Below the pieces are notes generated by a model. That model did no database searches, was not told the DNA's origin, and saw only the letters and a program-made list of their open reading frames with translations. The translations under genes and the position numbers were made by a program. This document shows, in pieces, positions 37,546-40,524 of a stretch of DNA of 40,524 nucleotides (within the stretch, counting starts at the first letter, position 1; each line of letters starts with the position of its first letter). Origin of the DNA: Verrucomicrobiota bacterium (GTDB lineage Bacteria > Verrucomicrobiota > Verrucomicrobiia > Opitutales > Opitutaceae); contig JAFEGO010000122.1 of the NCBI GenBank assembly GCA_018239845.1, positions 1 to 40,524 of the forward strand. Reading direction: 5' to 3'.

Positions 37546-38985
37546 ATGAACACCCGCTCGCACTACGACGTCGCCATCATCGGCGCGGGCATGTCGGGCC
37601 TCGCCGCCGGCATCCGCCTCGCGCACTTCGGCAAGAAGGTGTGTATCTTCGAGCGTCACAACGCCATCGGCGGGCTCAACGGCTTCTACAGCATCGACGG
37701 CCGGAAATTCGACGTCGGCCTGCACGCGATGACCAATTTCGTGAAGCCCGGCGTGAAGGGCACTCCCCTTGGAAAACTCCTCCGCCAGCTCCGCATCGAC
37801 CGCGAGGAGTTCGCCCTCTGCGAGCAGAAGCAGTCACGCATCGCTTTTGGTCCGCAGGGGGAGACGTCGCTGCGCTTCACCAATGACTTTGCCGTGCTGG
37901 AGAGCGAGGTTGCCGCGCGTTTTCCCGCGCAGATCGATGGTTTTCGCCGCCTCGTCGCCGTGATCAAGGGCTACGACGATGTGTCGCTCGACGCCCAGCC
38001 CGTTTCTGCGCGGAAGGTCGTGCGCGAGCACATCGCCGATCCGCTGCTGGAGGACATGCTTTTCTGCCCCGTGATGTACTACGGCAGTGCGACGGAGCAC
38101 GACATGGAGTTCGGTCAGTTCGTGATCATGTTCAAGGCGCTCTTCCTCGAAGGCTTCGCCCGGCCCTTTGAAGGCGTGCGCGTGATCCTCCGCGTGCTCA
38201 GCGAGAAATACCGCAGCGCCGGCGGCGAGCGTCGGATGAAGTGCGGCGTCAAATCGATCATTGCCCGCGAAGGCCGCGCCAGCGCCCTCGTCCTCGACAA
38301 TGGCGAGGAGATTACCGCCGATCACGTCCTTTCCTCCATCGGAGCCCCGGAGACCGATGTCTTGTGCGGTGCCGCACCGCAGGTCACAGCGCCCGCGGTC
38401 GGTCGCCTGAGTTTTGTTGAAACCATCACCGTCCTTGACCGCCAGCCTACGGCGCTGGGGTGGGGGAGCGACACGATCATTTTCTTCAACGACTCCGCGC
38501 GTTTCCACTACGAGCAGCCCGTCGCCCCGGTCGATCCGCGCAGTGGCGTCATCTGCCTGCCCAATAATTTCGATTTCGGTCCCGGGCAACAACTGCCCGA
38601 GGGTCTGTTCCGCTGCACCTGCCTCGCCAACTACGACCGCTGGGCCCATCTGCCCGAAGCCGAATACCTCGCCGCCAAAAAGCAGTGGTACGCCACGGTG
38701 CAGACGAGCGCGGCGCGTTTCTTGCCAGCCTTGCCTTCGCCCGGTGCGCTGACCGCCGCCACGATCACCACGGACATGTTTACGCCGCGGACGATCACTC
38801 ATTTTACCGGGCACTTTGGCGGCGCGATCTACGGTTCGACCCAGAAGCACCGGCAGGGCCGCACCGCGCTGAGCAACGTCTATCTCTGCGGCACCGACCA
38901 GGGTTTCCTCGGGATCATCGGCGCAATGCTCAGCGGCATTTCGATGGCCAATTTCCACATCCTGCAGCCCGGCGCTCGGGGTTGA
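37546..38985 (+). CDS. CrtI-like FAD-dependent oxidoreductase
   Basis: A 479-residue flavoprotein of the phytoene-desaturase/amine-oxidase superfamily. The FAD motif IIGAGMSGLAAGIRLAHFG is near residues 11-29, with the usual second glycine-rich turn ERHNAIGGLNGFYSIDGRKFDVGLHAM. The closing FAD-binding block is YLCGTDQGFLGIIGAMLSGISMA near the C-terminus. The enzymes of this group desaturate, isomerise or saturate polyene and prenyl chains. The context of a ketoacyl synthase and ACP points to an acyl chain substrate. It is followed by a second related enzyme after 58 bp. Confidence 0.85.
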   Translation: MNTRSHYDVAIIGAGMSGLAAGIRLAHFGKKVCIFERHNAIGGLNGFYSIDGRKFDVGLHAMTNFVKPGVKGTPLGKLLRQLRIDREEFALCEQKQSRIAFGPQGETSLRFTNDFAVLESEVAARFPAQIDGFRRLVAVIKGYDDVSLDAQPVSARKVVREHIADPLLEDMLFCPVMYYGSATEHDMEFGQFVIMFKALFLEGFARPFEGVRVILRVLSEKYRSAGGERRMKCGVKSIIAREGRASALVLDNGEEITADHVLSSIGAPETDVLCGAAPQVTAPAVGRLSFVETITVLDRQPTALGWGSDTIIFFNDSARFHYEQPVAPVDPRSGVICLPNNFDFGPGQQLPEGLFRCTCLANYDRWAHLPEAEYLAAKKQWYATVQTSAARFLPALPSPGALTAATITTDMFTPRTITHFTGHFGGAIYGSTQKHRQGRTALSNVYLCGTDQGFLGIIGAMLSGISMANFHILQPGARG

Positions 38986-39043
38986 GGATAACGGCACAAA
39001 CCAGTTGCCCTGCACCGGGTAGGCAACTTCACTGCACCGTTAC

Positions 39044-40498
39044 ATGGCTTATGACTGGCTCAAAGGAGTTGCCGACGAGTATGACGTGATCGTCATCGGG
39101 AGCGGCTTGGGCGGACTAACGGGCGCCAACGTGCTCGCGAAGTCCGGCCACCGCGTGCTGCTGCTCGAACACCACTACCAATTCGGCGGGCTCGCCACGT
39201 GGTTCACCCGCAAGGGCGGCCACATCTTCGACATCTCCCTGCACGGTTTCCCCGTCGGCATGATCAAGTCCTGCCGCAAGTACTGGACGAAGGAGATCGC
39301 CGATTCGATCGTGCAGCTGAAGGACATCCGTTTCGTGAACCCCCAGATGGATGTCTGGACCACGTTCACCCGCGAGGATTACACCCGCGTCCTCGTCGAA
39401 AAGTTCGGCCTCGAGCGCGCCCACGTGGAGAGCTTCTACGACTACCTGCGGGGGATGAATTTTTACGACAACAACCCCGAGACGACCGGCCAGATGCTGG
39501 AGCGGTTTTTCCCGGGCCGCGACGACGTGAAGCGCCTGCTCATGGAGCCCATCGCCTACGCCAACGGCTCCACGCTCGACGACCCGGCGATCACGTTCGG
39601 CATCGTGTTCTCCAACTTCATGGGCTCCGGCGTATACACCTTCCGTGGCGGCTCCGATCTGCTCATCGAGAAGATGGTCGACGAGCTGAAGAAGAACGGT
39701 GTCGAGATCCGCAAGAAGGTGCTCGTCGACCGCATCCTAGTCGAAGAGCAGGACGGCCGCAAAGTCGCCTGCGGCATCGTCGCCCACAGCGGCCGCGTGA
39801 TCCGCGCCAAGGCCATCCTCTCCAACGCCAATATCTGGAACACGATCTTCCGCCTCGGCGGCGAGGAAAACTTCCCGGCCGACTTTGTCGCCGCCGCCCG
39901 CGCCGTGCGCATCAACTCCAGCTCGTGCCAGGTATACCTCGGCATCCGCAAGGGCGAGAGCATCCCGCACATCGGCGATCTCGTGTTCACCTCGGAGAAC
40001 CCCAAGTTCAGCAGCTCAGAGCTGACGGATTTCCACACCACGAGCCGCACGTTTTCGGTCTATTATCCCGATACACGCCCGGGCTCCGATCGCTACACCG
40101 TCGTCGTCTCGCTCAACGGCCGCTACGCCGATTGGAACAAACTCTCCCCCGAAGACTATGAGAAGGAGAAGAACCGCCTGATCGAAGAGTCGATTGTCGC
40201 GTTGGAAAAATACATCCCCGATGTGCGCGCGAAGATCGATTGGAAAGAGGCCGCTACGCCGCGGACCATCGAGCGCTACACCACGCACACCGGCGGCACG
40301 TCCTTTGGCACCAAGTTTGAGGGCCTCAAGGTCTCGATGGACCTCTCCGAAAAGCTCCCCGGCCTCTATCACGCGGGCTCCGTCGGCATCATCATGTCCG
40401 GCTGGCTTGGCACGATTAACTATGGTGTGATCACCGCCAACAAGATCGACAAGGCGCTCTTCGCCGCGAAACAAGCCGCATCCGCCGCCACCTCCTGA
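39044..40498 (+). CDS. CrtI-like FAD-dependent oxidoreductase, second copy
   Basis: A 484-residue flavoprotein of the same superfamily as its neighbour. FAD motif [18 protein letters not shown] is near residues 18-35 and [13 protein letters not shown] follows. The C-terminal block [29 protein letters not shown] closes the fold. N-terminal residues ([14 protein letters not shown]) precede the dinucleotide fold. The two copies are clearly diverged, so each probably performs a different step. The gap before it holds a small inverted repeat (GTTGCC/GGCAAC) and the duplicated word CTGCACCG. Confidence 0.85.
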   Translation: MAYDWLKGVADEYDVIVIGSGLGGLTGANVLAKSGHRVLLLEHHYQFGGLATWFTRKGGHIFDISLHGFPVGMIKSCRKYWTKEIADSIVQLKDIRFVNPQMDVWTTFTREDYTRVLVEKFGLERAHVESFYDYLRGMNFYDNNPETTGQMLERFFPGRDDVKRLLMEPIAYANGSTLDDPAITFGIVFSNFMGSGVYTFRGGSDLLIEKMVDELKKNGVEIRKKVLVDRILVEEQDGRKVACGIVAHSGRVIRAKAILSNANIWNTIFRLGGEENFPADFVAAARAVRINSSSCQVYLGIRKGESIPHIGDLVFTSENPKFSSSELTDFHTTSRTFSVYYPDTRPGSDRYTVVVSLNGRYADWNKLSPEDYEKEKNRLIEESIVALEKYIPDVRAKIDWKEAATPRTIERYTTHTGGTSFGTKFEGLKVSMDLSEKLPGLYHAGSVGIIMSGWLGTINYGVITANKIDKALFAAKQAASAATS

Positions 40499-40503
40499 TC
40501 CCC

Positions 40504-40524
40504 ATGCAACCCGTCACCGACCTC
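40504..40524 (+). CDS. start of next gene in the cluster (partial)
   Basis: An ATG at 40504, 5 nt after the previous stop, opens a frame MQPVTDL that runs out of the window. Tight spacing suggests a co-transcribed gene. Its function is not visible. Confidence 0.4.

Overview
The window is a GC-rich, densely packed bacterial chromosome segment with no phage, plasmid, insertion sequence or CRISPR signature. Gene content (S55-peptidase-like secreted protein next to a secreted propeller protein, several ExbB/ExbD/TonB sets, GlutRS-pathway HemL, DAHP synthase with a ferredoxin-like domain, a small FabF/ACP/CrtI-type cluster), weak or absent Shine-Dalgarno sequences at many starts and GTAG-headed intergenic palindromes suggest a Verrucomicrobiota member, probably Opitutaceae. 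This placement is an inference from gene families only; no 16S or ribosomal marker is present.

Layout. 1-1129: a terminator of an upstream gene, then an ExbB/ExbD pair. 1145-4191: an SDR oxidoreductase, then an AraC-type regulator divergent from a GH4 glycosidase (a melR/melA-like arrangement) sharing a short intergenic region with a repeated 10-bp word. 4192-7057: minus-strand run trpC, ksgA, a secreted unknown, and a shortened GlsB-like membrane protein, with palindromic repeats downstream. 7146-8733: mazG and xerC/D, overlapping. 8734-8989: three consecutive long palindromes. 8990-14611: minus-strand small membrane protein, hemL, then an S55-peptidase-like protein translationally coupled to a secreted propeller-like protein. 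14731-17073: nadE divergent from maf. 17099-18984: an orphan TonB-like protein and an RluA-type pseudouridine synthase. 19031-20234: an aromatic-rich leader peptide, an antiterminator/terminator pair and a DAHP synthase gene. 20243-23672: mutS divergent from an alpha/beta hydrolase. 23723-26857: GH2 beta-galactosidase. 26826-29573: minus-strand holB-like, tmk, pfkB-type kinase. 29682-31764: ExbB/ExbD/TonB operon. 31856-31931: tRNA-Ala(GGC), with a strong terminator. 31977-35901: a hypothetical protein, an M50 protease, an NtrC-type response regulator and galE. 35962-end: ketoacyl synthase, acyl carrier protein, two CrtI-like FAD oxidoreductases and the start of another gene.

The most interesting item is 19031-19199: a 28-codon reading frame in which 7 of codons 5-17 are Phe, Tyr or Trp, followed by a textbook intrinsic terminator just before the DAHP synthase start and by a perfectly complementary 7-nt antiterminator arm placed where a ribosome stalled on the aromatic codons would leave it free. 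This looks like classical transcription attenuation of the first step of aromatic amino acid synthesis. Second are the GTAG-headed inverted palindromes (REP/REPIN-like), and third the FabF/ACP/two-CrtI-like cluster at the right edge, which resembles the core of proposed ladderane-type or polyene-lipid loci and runs out of the window.
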